Shown piece by piece: positions 15,645 through 23,343 of a stretch of 43,911 nt of DNA. The stretch lies in NCBI GenBank assembly GCA_945864225.1, contig CAMBAL010000016.1, positions 1 to 43,911 of the forward strand, given 5' to 3'. The translations under genes and the position numbers were made by a program. The DNA is from an uncultured Blautia sp. (GTDB lineage: Bacteria > Bacillota > Clostridia > Lachnospirales > Lachnospiraceae). The notes below the pieces were generated by a model. That model did not search any database and had not been told where the DNA came from. It saw nothing but the letters and a program-made list of their open reading frames with translations. The number at the start of each line of letters is the position of its first letter. Within the stretch, counting starts at the first letter, position 1.

Positions 15645-17684
15645 CTATTTCCCGTCCCCAACAGCACGGATAATCCGCACATCATACTTCTTCAGTATTT
15701 CACCAGTTTTGACCGTTTCCCCTGTCAGGGCATCTGTGTTTCCTGCCAGACAGGACGGAATCTCTATTTCCTCATCTCTGAAATTCATGACAAAGTAGAA
15801 TTTACAATCATCTGCTTTTCTGCAGGTCACCTCAAGTTCCGTTTCTTCGCCAATCACAGGAGTTACTCCTGCATCTGCGGCAGCCATTCCAAGCACCCTG
15901 GCAACGCCCGCTTCTTCCATGTCTGTTCCGATGTAGTAAACCTGCCCATTGCCGAAATGATTTCTGGTCACTGCAGGTGTTCCTGCATAAAAATTACTTT
16001 CATATTTCGCCAGGCACTCTGCACCTTCCAGATGCATCAAATCACTCACGATTCTGGATTTCGCTTCACTTCCGTCATCAAACACTACTTTATTAAACTG
16101 TTCCGGAGCGAGGGCATCCACTTCTTCCACCCATACGCCGGCCAGATCTTTCAGCGGTCCGGGATAACCACCGAGATATACATTGTCCGATTCTCCAACA
16201 ATTCCACTCATATAAGTTGTCACAAGCACCCCGCCGTTTTTCACATAATTCTCAAGTGCTTCCTTCATTCCTTCTTTGACCATATAAAGAACAGGTGCAA
16301 CAATCATCTTATATTTACTGAAATCCGCATCAAACGGAATCATGCTGACACCGATGTTTTTGTTATAAAAATACTGATAATACTGATGAATCTGATCCAC
16401 GTACATCAGATCTACATTCGGTCCGCTGGTGTATTCCAGAGCCCAGTAATTATCCCAGTCAAAAATAATTCCGACCTCTGTTTCATTGACAGATCCAAGT
16501 GTTGTATCACCAAGATGCTCCAGTTCCTCTCCCAGCTGCTTTACTTCACGGAAAACACGGGTATTTTCCGTTCCCGCATGCGCAATGACCGCACCATGGA
16601 ATTTTTCGCATCCTCCCACACTGCGGCGAAGCTGGAAAAACTGAATCGTATCTGCACCATGTGCCATGGTCTGGTAACTCTGGGCACGCATCTGACCAGG
16701 TTTTTTCAGAGAATTGTACATCTGCCAGTTCTGCTGGCTCGGAGTCTGTTCCATCAGCATGAACGGTTCGTCCTTCAGTCCGCGCATCAGGTCATGGCTC
16801 ATTGCGATAAAACTCCACGGAGTATCATAGCTCGGGTAATTATCCCAGGAAACGATGTCCATCTCTTTTGCCCATTTAAAATAGTCGAGACCTTTGTAGG
16901 TACCCATCAGATTGGTGGTGACCACGGTATCCGGAGCATAAGAATGGATGATATCACGCTCCATTTTATAGTTTTCCAGAATACTGTCGGAAATAAATCT
17001 TCGGTAGTCAATGGACAGTCCGGCAAATGCAGTATCTACTCTGGCAGCATACACAGACTTCTTCTCCATCCCGTCGCCCAGTACATTGGGAAGTACAATC
17101 TCATCCCAATCGTAAACAGTATGGCCCCAGAATTCCAGGTTCCATGCCTGATTCACAGCCTCAATGGTTTTGTATTTCTTTTTCAGCCATACACGGAAGG
17201 CTTTTTCACAATTTTCACAGTAACATTCGCCGCCATATTCGTTATTCACATGCCAGCAGGTCACATGCGGATTGGCTGCATAACGCTCAGCAAGCTTCTT
17301 CACCAGAGCGCCGGCATATTTCTGATATACAGGGGAATTGGGGCAGGCATTGTGGCGCTGACCGAATTTATGATGTCTTCCCTCGTAATCCGTTCTTGCC
17401 ACTTCCGGATATTTTTTTACCATCCAGGCAGGAAGCGCAGCTGTGGATGTTGCAAGAACAATATCGTAATTTTCTCTGCTCAGCATATCCACGATTTCAT
17501 CCAGTTCACTGAAATTATATTCTTCTTCCGATGGCTGAATCTTCGCCCAGGAAAATACATTGATGGTTGCTGAGTTGATTCTGGCATTTCTGAAAATTCT
17601 CATATCCTCATCCCAGACATCCTTCGTCCACTGGTTCGGATTGTAATCTCCACCGTATAAAATTCGTTTAAATTTTCCTTTCAT
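15645..17684 (-). CDS. GH42 beta-galactosidase
   Basis: A 679-residue cytosolic glycoside hydrolase, the usual length for GH42. Order: (beta/alpha)8 barrel with YGGDYNPNQW at the start, acid/base Glu in WHVNNEYGGE (about 150), a Cys-rich metal site CYCENC right after it, nucleophile Glu in LMEQTPSQQNW (about 310), then a trimerisation domain and a small beta domain to the end. There is no signal peptide, so it acts on imported galactosides. AAAGGGGAAC precedes the ATG. It is divergent from an AraC regulator whose gene starts 226 bases away, the likely activator. No transporter is adjacent. Substrate could be lactose, galacto-oligosaccharides or plant galactans; galactosidase is the family's main activity. 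Confidence 0.94.
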   Translation of the reverse strand: MKGKFKRILYGGDYNPNQWTKDVWDEDMRIFRNARINSATINVFSWAKIQPSEEEYNFSELDEIVDMLSRENYDIVLATSTAALPAWMVKKYPEVARTDYEGRHHKFGQRHNACPNSPVYQKYAGALVKKLAERYAANPHVTCWHVNNEYGGECYCENCEKAFRVWLKKKYKTIEAVNQAWNLEFWGHTVYDWDEIVLPNVLGDGMEKKSVYAARVDTAFAGLSIDYRRFISDSILENYKMERDIIHSYAPDTVVTTNLMGTYKGLDYFKWAKEMDIVSWDNYPSYDTPWSFIAMSHDLMRGLKDEPFMLMEQTPSQQNWQMYNSLKKPGQMRAQSYQTMAHGADTIQFFQLRRSVGGCEKFHGAVIAHAGTENTRVFREVKQLGEELEHLGDTTLGSVNETEVGIIFDWDNYWALEYTSGPNVDLMYVDQIHQYYQYFYNKNIGVSMIPFDADFSKYKMIVAPVLYMVKEGMKEALENYVKNGGVLVTTYMSGIVGESDNVYLGGYPGPLKDLAGVWVEEVDALAPEQFNKVVFDDGSEAKSRIVSDLMHLEGAECLAKYESNFYAGTPAVTRNHFGNGQVYYIGTDMEEAGVARVLGMAAADAGVTPVIGEETELEVTCRKADDCKFYFVMNFRDEEIEIPSCLAGNTDALTGETVKTGEILKKYDVRIIRAVGDGK

Positions 17685-17736
17685 GATAAGTTCCCCTTTC
17701 GTTTCTGGTACTGCATTCGTATACTTCTGTATTTTT

Positions 17737-17760
17737 TCGATATTTCATCGATATTCGAAA
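17737..17760. promoter_or_regulatory. direct repeats in the GH42/AraC divergent region
   Basis: TCGATATTTCA (from 17738) and TCGATATTCGA (from 17749) lie 11 bp apart, one helical turn, in the 226-base divergent region. ATTTCGAAAC near 17889, close to the AraC start, shares the TTCGAAA core. They are candidate sites for the AraC-type regulator. Confidence 0.4.
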
Positions 17761-17910
17761 TCATGATACTTTGAAATAAGCTGTTTTTAAATTTTGCAGC
17801 ATGTTGTTCTCACAGATACCGTTTTTTATTCCCCATTATACAATGTCTGGACAATCGGATGTATAATATGTTAAACTAAATAATATAACATTTCGAAACA
17901 AGGTGAACTT

Positions 17911-18729
17911 ATGCCCATTTATTTTCGCAGCACGCCCGTCCATGAGCCTTTTGCGTTTGATTCTATCGGAAATCAGTGGAAACAGGAACAGGTATCCCGC
18001 CCCAAAGGATATCCGCTCTACCATTTTCTGCAGACAGAACAGGGCTGCGGCAGAATTGAGATCAAAAATCAGACCTATATCCTGCATGAAGGGGAAGGCA
18101 TTCTCATTGCCCCGTTTATCAGCCACTCCTACTCCGGCGAAACGGAGGAATGGATCACATCCTTTGCCACCATTACAGGCACTGCAGAGAGCACCATACC
18201 ACAGCTTCTGAAAAACAGAGCGGTAATCTCCACAGACAGTGACCAGGGGCGTCAGATCAGTCTGATCATCAATGATGCTGTCAGGAAATATACAGCTCCC
18301 GGACTGAATGACCGTTCTCTGTCTATTGACTGCTACAGTCTCCTCATGCAGTTCGTGGATGGCTTTTATTCCAGTGATCCGAAAAACGACCCTTTGTATG
18401 AACAATATATTCTCCCATCAATAAAAGAAATCGAAACGAATTATCATTCCCGACTGACCGTGCAGGAACTCAGCCGGAAAGTTTATGTGACTCCCCAGTA
18501 TCTGTCACGCCTTTTTGGACGTTTTCTGGGCTGTTCCGCCTATGAATATCTGACTTCTTTCCGCATCAGCAAGGCCAGAGAACTGCTGATCACGCACCCG
18601 CGGATGGAAATCCAGACCATTGCCCATCAGACAGGCTTTGAAGATGCCAGCCATTTCATTGCCATGTTCAAAAAAAAGACCGGCACAACCCCGAAAGAAT
18701 TTCGGGTGCTGTACCGGCTTCGCGAATAA
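17911..18729 (+). CDS. AraC-family transcriptional regulator of the GH42 gene
   Basis: A 272-residue regulator. The N-terminal ~150 residues are a cupin-like sugar-sensing domain (YPLYHFLQTEQGCG, LHEGEGILIAPFISHSY). The C-terminal ~100 residues are an AraC double helix-turn-helix (LTVQELSRKVYVTPQYLS, then MEIQTIAHQTGFEDASHF). AAGGTGA precedes the ATG at 17911. It is divergently oriented to the GH42 beta-galactosidase, which suggests it activates that gene in response to a galactoside. It converges with cstA, ending 10 bases before the cstA stop. Confidence 0.92.
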   Translation: MPIYFRSTPVHEPFAFDSIGNQWKQEQVSRPKGYPLYHFLQTEQGCGRIEIKNQTYILHEGEGILIAPFISHSYSGETEEWITSFATITGTAESTIPQLLKNRAVISTDSDQGRQISLIINDAVRKYTAPGLNDRSLSIDCYSLLMQFVDGFYSSDPKNDPLYEQYILPSIKEIETNYHSRLTVQELSRKVYVTPQYLSRLFGRFLGCSAYEYLTSFRISKARELLITHPRMEIQTIAHQTGFEDASHFIAMFKKKTGTTPKEFRVLYRLRE

Positions 18730-18739
18730 AAGTCAGTTT

Positions 18740-20437
18740 TTATGCGACAGCTTTTTTGCTATCCTTTTTTTCCAGCAGTTTTTTAACACCCTGTACAGCA
18801 ACGATCACACCGAGGATCAGAAGCAGTACAGCAAAGATCAGCTGCAGGGTATTTCCAAGACTGAGACCGGTAGTCATGAATGCTTTGGAAAGTTTCACAA
18901 TAGTCATGGACAATGCTGTAAAAGTAACTGCCATCATGAATGCCATTGGAATCCACAGCATGCATCCCTGACGTTTGGTCTTTTTCAGGAATACTGCACA
19001 GGCAACCAGTGCCAAGACAGATAACAGCTGGTTTGCGGAACCAAACAGCGGCCAGATTTCCGCATATCCCACTTTTGCCAGCAGATATGCCAGTACCAGA
19101 GTAATTACTGTTGCAAAATATTTATTGGTTACAACTTTCAGGAATGGGCTCATATTGTTTTCATCCACATCATCGTCAATGAAAAATTCCTGGAAAGACA
19201 GACGTCCCACACGTGCTACAGAGTCCAGAGAAGTCAGCGCAAACGCGGAAACTGCCAGGTTGATCAGGGTAAATACCAGATCATGAGGAAGTCCTGCAAC
19301 TGACAGGAAATTTGCGATAGCTCCGGCAAAAATCTGTGGCTGTGTAGTCAGGCCCTGCGCTGCAGCTTCTCCCTTTCCGAAAGATGCAACAGCGATCAGA
19401 GCAATGATTGCCAGCATACTTTCCATCAACATGGCACCGAAAGATACCGGCAGCATACTCTTTTCATTTTTTACCTGTTTGGAAGCAGTACCGGAAGATA
19501 CCAGTGAATGGAAACCGGAAACTGCACCGCAGGCGATGGTTACAAACAGGATCGGGAACAGATACTGTCCATCTACATTAAATCCATTGAAAGCTTCCAG
19601 ATTGCAGGAAGGATTTGCAACAAATACACCGATCACAGCGCCAACGATCATAAAAATCAGCAGGTAACTGTTCAGGTAGTCACGCGGCTGAAGCAGGGCC
19701 CATACAGGAACAACGCAGGCAATCAGTATGTACGCAAAAATGATGATATGCCATGTTCCGCGCTCCAGATACACCGGAAATTTCAGTCCCAATGCAACTG
19801 CAACCACCAGCATAACAATTGCAATCGCTGTGTTGACCCATTTATTCAATTTTGCATATTTCAAAATCATTCCCAAAACCACTGCCTCAAGAATGAAAAG
19901 CATAGAAGTCGTTGCAACAGCACCGTTTGCGGTTATTTTGGAAACTACGCCGGCTTCATCTGCAGTGAATCCGTTGAAAGTTCCGGCAACAACGTCTGCA
20001 AATGCAGCGATTACCAGAATACAGAACAGCCAGCAGAACAGCAGGAACAGTTTCTTTCCCAGCTTACCAATATATTCTTCAATGATGTATCCAATGGTAC
20101 GTCCTTTGTTTTTTACAGACGCATACATAGCAGCAAAATCCTGCACTGCTCCAAAAAATACACCACCGATCAGGATCCATAACATAACCGGAAGCCAGCC
20201 AAAAATAGCTGCCTGAATCGGTCCATTGATCGGACCTGCGCCGGCAATCGACGCAAACTGATGACCAAATACAACGTTGGTATCAGCAGGTACATAATCG
20301 ACTCCGTCCTCCAATTCATAGGCAGGAGTCTTTGCCTTGGGATCAATTCCCCATTTGTTCTGAAGATAACGTCCATACAGAAGATATGCTCCTCCAAGAA
20401 CTACGATGGCGATTACCATCATCAAAATTCCACTCAT
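18740..20437 (-). CDS. cstA: CstA-family carbon starvation transporter
   Basis: A 565-residue polytopic membrane protein, shorter than the roughly 700-residue E. coli CstA. Landmarks: an N-terminal membrane helix, GHQFASIAGAGPINGP, FGAVQDFAAMYAS, IIEEYIGKLGKKLF, CGAVSGFHSLVSSGTASKQ and a C-terminal LLLILGVIVAVQGVKKLLEK. CstA-type proteins have been linked to peptide and pyruvate uptake. ATG 20437 is chosen because AAAGGGAGAG precedes it; the open frame extends 67 codons into the T-box leader and that part is not coding. Expression is controlled by the T-box leader at 20470-20762, tying it to tRNA charging, which favours an amino acid or peptide substrate here. A decayed second copy lies at 40592-40868. 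Confidence 0.92.
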   Translation of the reverse strand: MSGILMMVIAIVVLGGAYLLYGRYLQNKWGIDPKAKTPAYELEDGVDYVPADTNVVFGHQFASIAGAGPINGPIQAAIFGWLPVMLWILIGGVFFGAVQDFAAMYASVKNKGRTIGYIIEEYIGKLGKKLFLLFCWLFCILVIAAFADVVAGTFNGFTADEAGVVSKITANGAVATTSMLFILEAVVLGMILKYAKLNKWVNTAIAIVMLVVAVALGLKFPVYLERGTWHIIIFAYILIACVVPVWALLQPRDYLNSYLLIFMIVGAVIGVFVANPSCNLEAFNGFNVDGQYLFPILFVTIACGAVSGFHSLVSSGTASKQVKNEKSMLPVSFGAMLMESMLAIIALIAVASFGKGEAAAQGLTTQPQIFAGAIANFLSVAGLPHDLVFTLINLAVSAFALTSLDSVARVGRLSFQEFFIDDDVDENNMSPFLKVVTNKYFATVITLVLAYLLAKVGYAEIWPLFGSANQLLSVLALVACAVFLKKTKRQGCMLWIPMAFMMAVTFTALSMTIVKLSKAFMTTGLSLGNTLQLIFAVLLLILGVIVAVQGVKKLLEKKDSKKAVA

Positions 20438-20469
20438 GATGTCTCTCCCTTTCTTTAAGTAAAAATATA

Positions 20470-20762
20470 TATAAAAAAACGCCCTTACAGTCCCATCCCG
20501 GGATTGCAAAGGCGGAATTTTCCGTGGTACCACTCTGCTTGCTGCAGGCAGCTGCAGCCTCTCATTACCGTCATAAAGAACATCTCTGCACCATCTTATG
20601 TAACGGTTTCTCCTGTAACGTGGAGAATACGTCCTCATCTACTGGCATATCTGCGTTCAAAAGGAAGCTCCGGGGTGATGTCACCAAAAGGCCCTCTGCC
20701 GCTTCGCACCATACAGCGGTTCTCTGAAATCAGGTATCTTCTCGTGATGTGTCCCTTTCAAT
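20470..20762 (-). ncRNA. T-box leader upstream of cstA
   Basis: On the minus strand the leader has Stem I features (AGAGAACCGC, distal loop TATGGTGCGAAGC, AGTAGATGAGGACGT), a linker, the T-box GAGTGGTACCACGG (20522-20536), and a terminator in which CGCCTT pairs with AAGGGCG before seven T residues (20474-20512). The specifier is most likely TTC (20664-20666, Phe) within GGAGCTTCCTTTTGAACG, judged by alignment to known Stem I patterns; CTT (Leu) one base earlier is possible. The TGGT bulge pairs with a tRNA ending ACCA, compatible with both. Uncharged tRNA should allow read-through into cstA. Confidence 0.92.
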
Positions 20763-20788
20763 GCTTTAACTATTTAAAGGATGTATAT

Positions 20789-20817
20789 GTTTTACACCCA
20801 TTTCCCCAAAAACGCAA
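20789..20817 (-). promoter_or_regulatory. probable promoter of the T-box/cstA transcript
   Basis: TTGCGT (20812-20817) and TAAAAC (20789-20794) are 17 bases apart on the minus strand, about 27 bases before Stem I. The relic copy keeps the same arrangement (TTGCTT, 17 bases, AAAAAC), which supports the call. Confidence 0.5.
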
Positions 20818-20891
20818 GATATTTTTTGTAGATATTTCATCATTTATCGTTCTGTTTTTTATGCAATATGTCATTTTACAGGCCGTCGATG

Positions 20892-22490
20892 TTATCGGAC
20901 ATCCTTCCAAATGGTAAAGCTATCATAATCTGCATACCCGTCACTTTTTTCCCCATTAGAAGAAGCATACATTCCTGCCGTACATCCGGTAAACCCACCG
21001 GCTATTTCTGTACTCATATGACGAATATCCACATTTTCGGCAACACAGTTCCAGTCCTTCAGGCAGCTTCCTTTTTCCCTGTTCTGCGCCTTTTCCCAGT
21101 AAAAGGATGCCTGCAGTCCATTCACCTTTATACAAAGGAAAATCCTGTTGCCAGTATCCCCCTCAGAAATCATCTCTCCAGACACCCTGTCTGCTCCTTT
21201 CTGACAGGATATTACACAAAAATACTTTTTCCCATTTCTCTCAGAAATCTCAAAGCGAATATGATTCTCATTATCCTGCAAATATACAAGCCCTGCACAG
21301 TCTTTTTCTTTGCTGCAATGCAGTTCCATTTCTGTTTTCACACAAAAATCTCTGGATTGCTGACGTATTCCCACATATGAAGGAGCCTTTTTCTCTTTTA
21401 AAGTTGCCTGTTCCATGTTCAGGCGCAGATATCCCTCTCTTTCATCCAGAGTAATCGCCCCGTCTGAATGATTTCTGAGCATAACAAATTCCAATGGAAG
21501 CTTCTTTTCCCGGAAATGATATATCTTTTCTGAGCCATCAGGTTTCTTTGGCTCATTTTCCAACTCTCCCGGAATCTCTACCAGTTCCTCCAGCATTCCT
21601 ACTCCAGGATTTACCACAGGCCAGTCATTCTCCCACTCTACCCTGGCAAGAAATGTTTCTCTGCCAAGAAGGGTATATCCGTTCTGCAGACGGCATCCAA
21701 GGACCACCATATACCAGTTTCCATGACCGTCATCTACCAGATCCCCATGACCTACACAGGTAACAGCCGCCTTTTTTCCCAGATGACGATGCGTCAGAAT
21801 CGGATTAAAGGGACAATACTCATAAGGTCCCGTCACCTTTCTGCTGCGGGCTGCAACCACACAATGGTTTTCTTCCGTTCCGCCTTCTGCATGTAAAATA
21901 TAATAATATCCGTCTTTTTTATACAGATGGGGTCCCTCAGGCCAAACGGCTTTTTTCTGGAATCCATAGAGCACCACATACTCTTCCCCCTCCAGTACAA
22001 ACTTCTCCGTATTCATCCTCCGTATCCAGATCTCACAGTCCCCGAAATAGGCACTTCCACGGGAATTCTGCCTTTGTCCGATATACCAACAGGTACCATC
22101 CTCATCGAAAAATAAACTTGGGTCAATTCCCTTCGCTTCCTCTCCCAGATAGTGGGGCTCAGACCAGGGGCCTTCCGGATGTTCAGCCGCAACAACAAAA
22201 TTCCCCCCGGCCCCTACATTTGTAGTGATCAGATAATACTTTCCACCAGAATAACGAATCGAAGGCGCATAGATTCCCTCCGAATGCCCGCAATTCTCCA
22301 GAGGAAGCTGTGACTTTCTATCCAACACATTTCCAATTTGTTTCCAATCCCCCAGATTTTTACTGAAAAAAACAGGAACCCCCGGAAAATATGCAAATGT
22401 AGAATTTACCATATAAAATGTATCCCCGACTCTGCAAATAGAAGGGTCCGGGTAAAACCCACGAAGGACAGGATTTTTATATTTAGCCAT
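20892..22490 (-). CDS. GH43 beta-xylosidase/alpha-L-arabinofuranosidase
   Basis: A 532-residue glycoside hydrolase without a signal peptide. The five-bladed propeller carries the GH43 triad: Asp in GFYPDPSICR (near residue 13), Asp in GIDPSLFFDEDG, and Glu in WPEGPHLYKKDGYY. The C-terminal ~200 residues form a second beta-sandwich domain (LPLEFVMLRNHSDG onwards), as in XynB-type xylosidases. ATG 22490 is preferred because GGAGG lies eight bases upstream and MAKYKNPVLRGFYPDPS begins the fold; the frame is open to 22547. It is the last gene of module B with GH3 and the CE4-like deacetylase, pointing to (arabino)xylo-oligosaccharides. Xylosidase versus arabinofuranosidase cannot be settled from sequence. 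Confidence 0.92.
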   Translation of the reverse strand: MAKYKNPVLRGFYPDPSICRVGDTFYMVNSTFAYFPGVPVFFSKNLGDWKQIGNVLDRKSQLPLENCGHSEGIYAPSIRYSGGKYYLITTNVGAGGNFVVAAEHPEGPWSEPHYLGEEAKGIDPSLFFDEDGTCWYIGQRQNSRGSAYFGDCEIWIRRMNTEKFVLEGEEYVVLYGFQKKAVWPEGPHLYKKDGYYYILHAEGGTEENHCVVAARSRKVTGPYEYCPFNPILTHRHLGKKAAVTCVGHGDLVDDGHGNWYMVVLGCRLQNGYTLLGRETFLARVEWENDWPVVNPGVGMLEELVEIPGELENEPKKPDGSEKIYHFREKKLPLEFVMLRNHSDGAITLDEREGYLRLNMEQATLKEKKAPSYVGIRQQSRDFCVKTEMELHCSKEKDCAGLVYLQDNENHIRFEISERNGKKYFCVISCQKGADRVSGEMISEGDTGNRIFLCIKVNGLQASFYWEKAQNREKGSCLKDWNCVAENVDIRHMSTEIAGGFTGCTAGMYASSNGEKSDGYADYDSFTIWKDVR

Positions 22491-22572
22491 AATTACATCC
22501 TCCATCACAAAAATTCCATAACTGTTCCGCACCTTCATAACTGCCATATTTCAGAATAGCGAAAACGCCGGA

Positions 22573-23343
22573 TTACAATATCCGGCGTTCTCCATCCAGT
22601 TTCACATAAACCGGTATTTTCGATAAATTTTCCACCTGGCTTCGATCCGCACGAAACATAAGCTGCCTTGCTGCCGTCATGTAATTCACATATTCCATAT
22701 TTGTGGCGTACCACACATCTTTTTTTCCGGAAATCTGCTGACAGAATTCCTCCATCTTATCCCAGGTCTGCTCCCGTTCAAATTCAAAGCTGTGCCCCCA
22801 TACGTACAATAAAGGAAGCTTCATATATTCCGGCGTATTCAAAAATCTCTCTGCCATACCATCAAAAGCGTCATTATGGTGGCAGGATGGCGTCCATCTC
22901 ATAAAATCCTCCGGAACTCTGAAATTTCCGGTAGATTCCACTGTTCTGCAGTATATAAATCCAAGTGTTTTCAAAGTCTCAATCACACTTTTATCATATT
23001 CCCCGAAAGCATAGGAGCATCCTTTGATAATCCTGCCACATTTCTCTTCCAGAAAAAGACGGTCCTCCCAGAACTCGCCGATCTGCATTTCTCTGGCCAG
23101 ATGTGTCGGATATTCATGATGAACTCCGTGACAGGCAACCTCATGATTTTTATATAATTCCTTCAGTTCCGAAGAAGTAACATATCCTTCCTCATCCAAA
23201 GTACCCGAATTTAAATGAAAAGTTGCTTTCAGACGATATCTGTCAAAAATGCCGACCAGACGCCTGTCATAAATCTGTCCGTCATCGTAACTGAAGGTCA
23301 CTGCTTTTTCTTTCCAGTCAGGATAACATAATTCAAATTTCAT
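22573..23343 (-). CDS. Polysaccharide deacetylase-like (CE4) protein
   Basis: A 256-residue cytosolic protein with the NodB/CE4 fold. VTFSYDDGQIYDRRL holds the catalytic Asp and metal Asp (SYDDG for the usual TFDDG) and HEVACHGVHHEYPTHL supplies the His metal ligands. There is no signal peptide, so it would act on imported oligosaccharides and not on the wall. Its ATG overlaps the GH3 stop (ATGA at 23343), so it is translationally coupled in module B. Removal of acetyl groups from xylo-oligosaccharides would let GH3 and GH43 finish degradation; this is inference from context. Chitooligosaccharide deacetylation is an alternative. Confidence 0.8.
   Translation of the reverse strand: MKFELCYPDWKEKAVTFSYDDGQIYDRRLVGIFDRYRLKATFHLNSGTLDEEGYVTSSELKELYKNHEVACHGVHHEYPTHLAREMQIGEFWEDRLFLEEKCGRIIKGCSYAFGEYDKSVIETLKTLGFIYCRTVESTGNFRVPEDFMRWTPSCHHNDAFDGMAERFLNTPEYMKLPLLYVWGHSFEFEREQTWDKMEEFCQQISGKKDVWYATNMEYVNYMTAARQLMFRADRSQVENLSKIPVYVKLDGERRIL

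Noticed and set aside
15540-17573. 677-codon plus-strand open frame
   Set aside because: It is the antisense of the GH42 gene, whose minus-strand product has all expected motifs; the plus-strand translation has no recognisable domain.
17836-18405. 189-codon minus-strand open frame over the AraC gene
   Set aside because: The plus-strand AraC protein is clear; the opposite frame has no ribosome site or domain.
20438-20638. 67-codon N-terminal extension of CstA
   Set aside because: It is T-box leader RNA including the terminator, and a strong ribosome site precedes ATG 20437.
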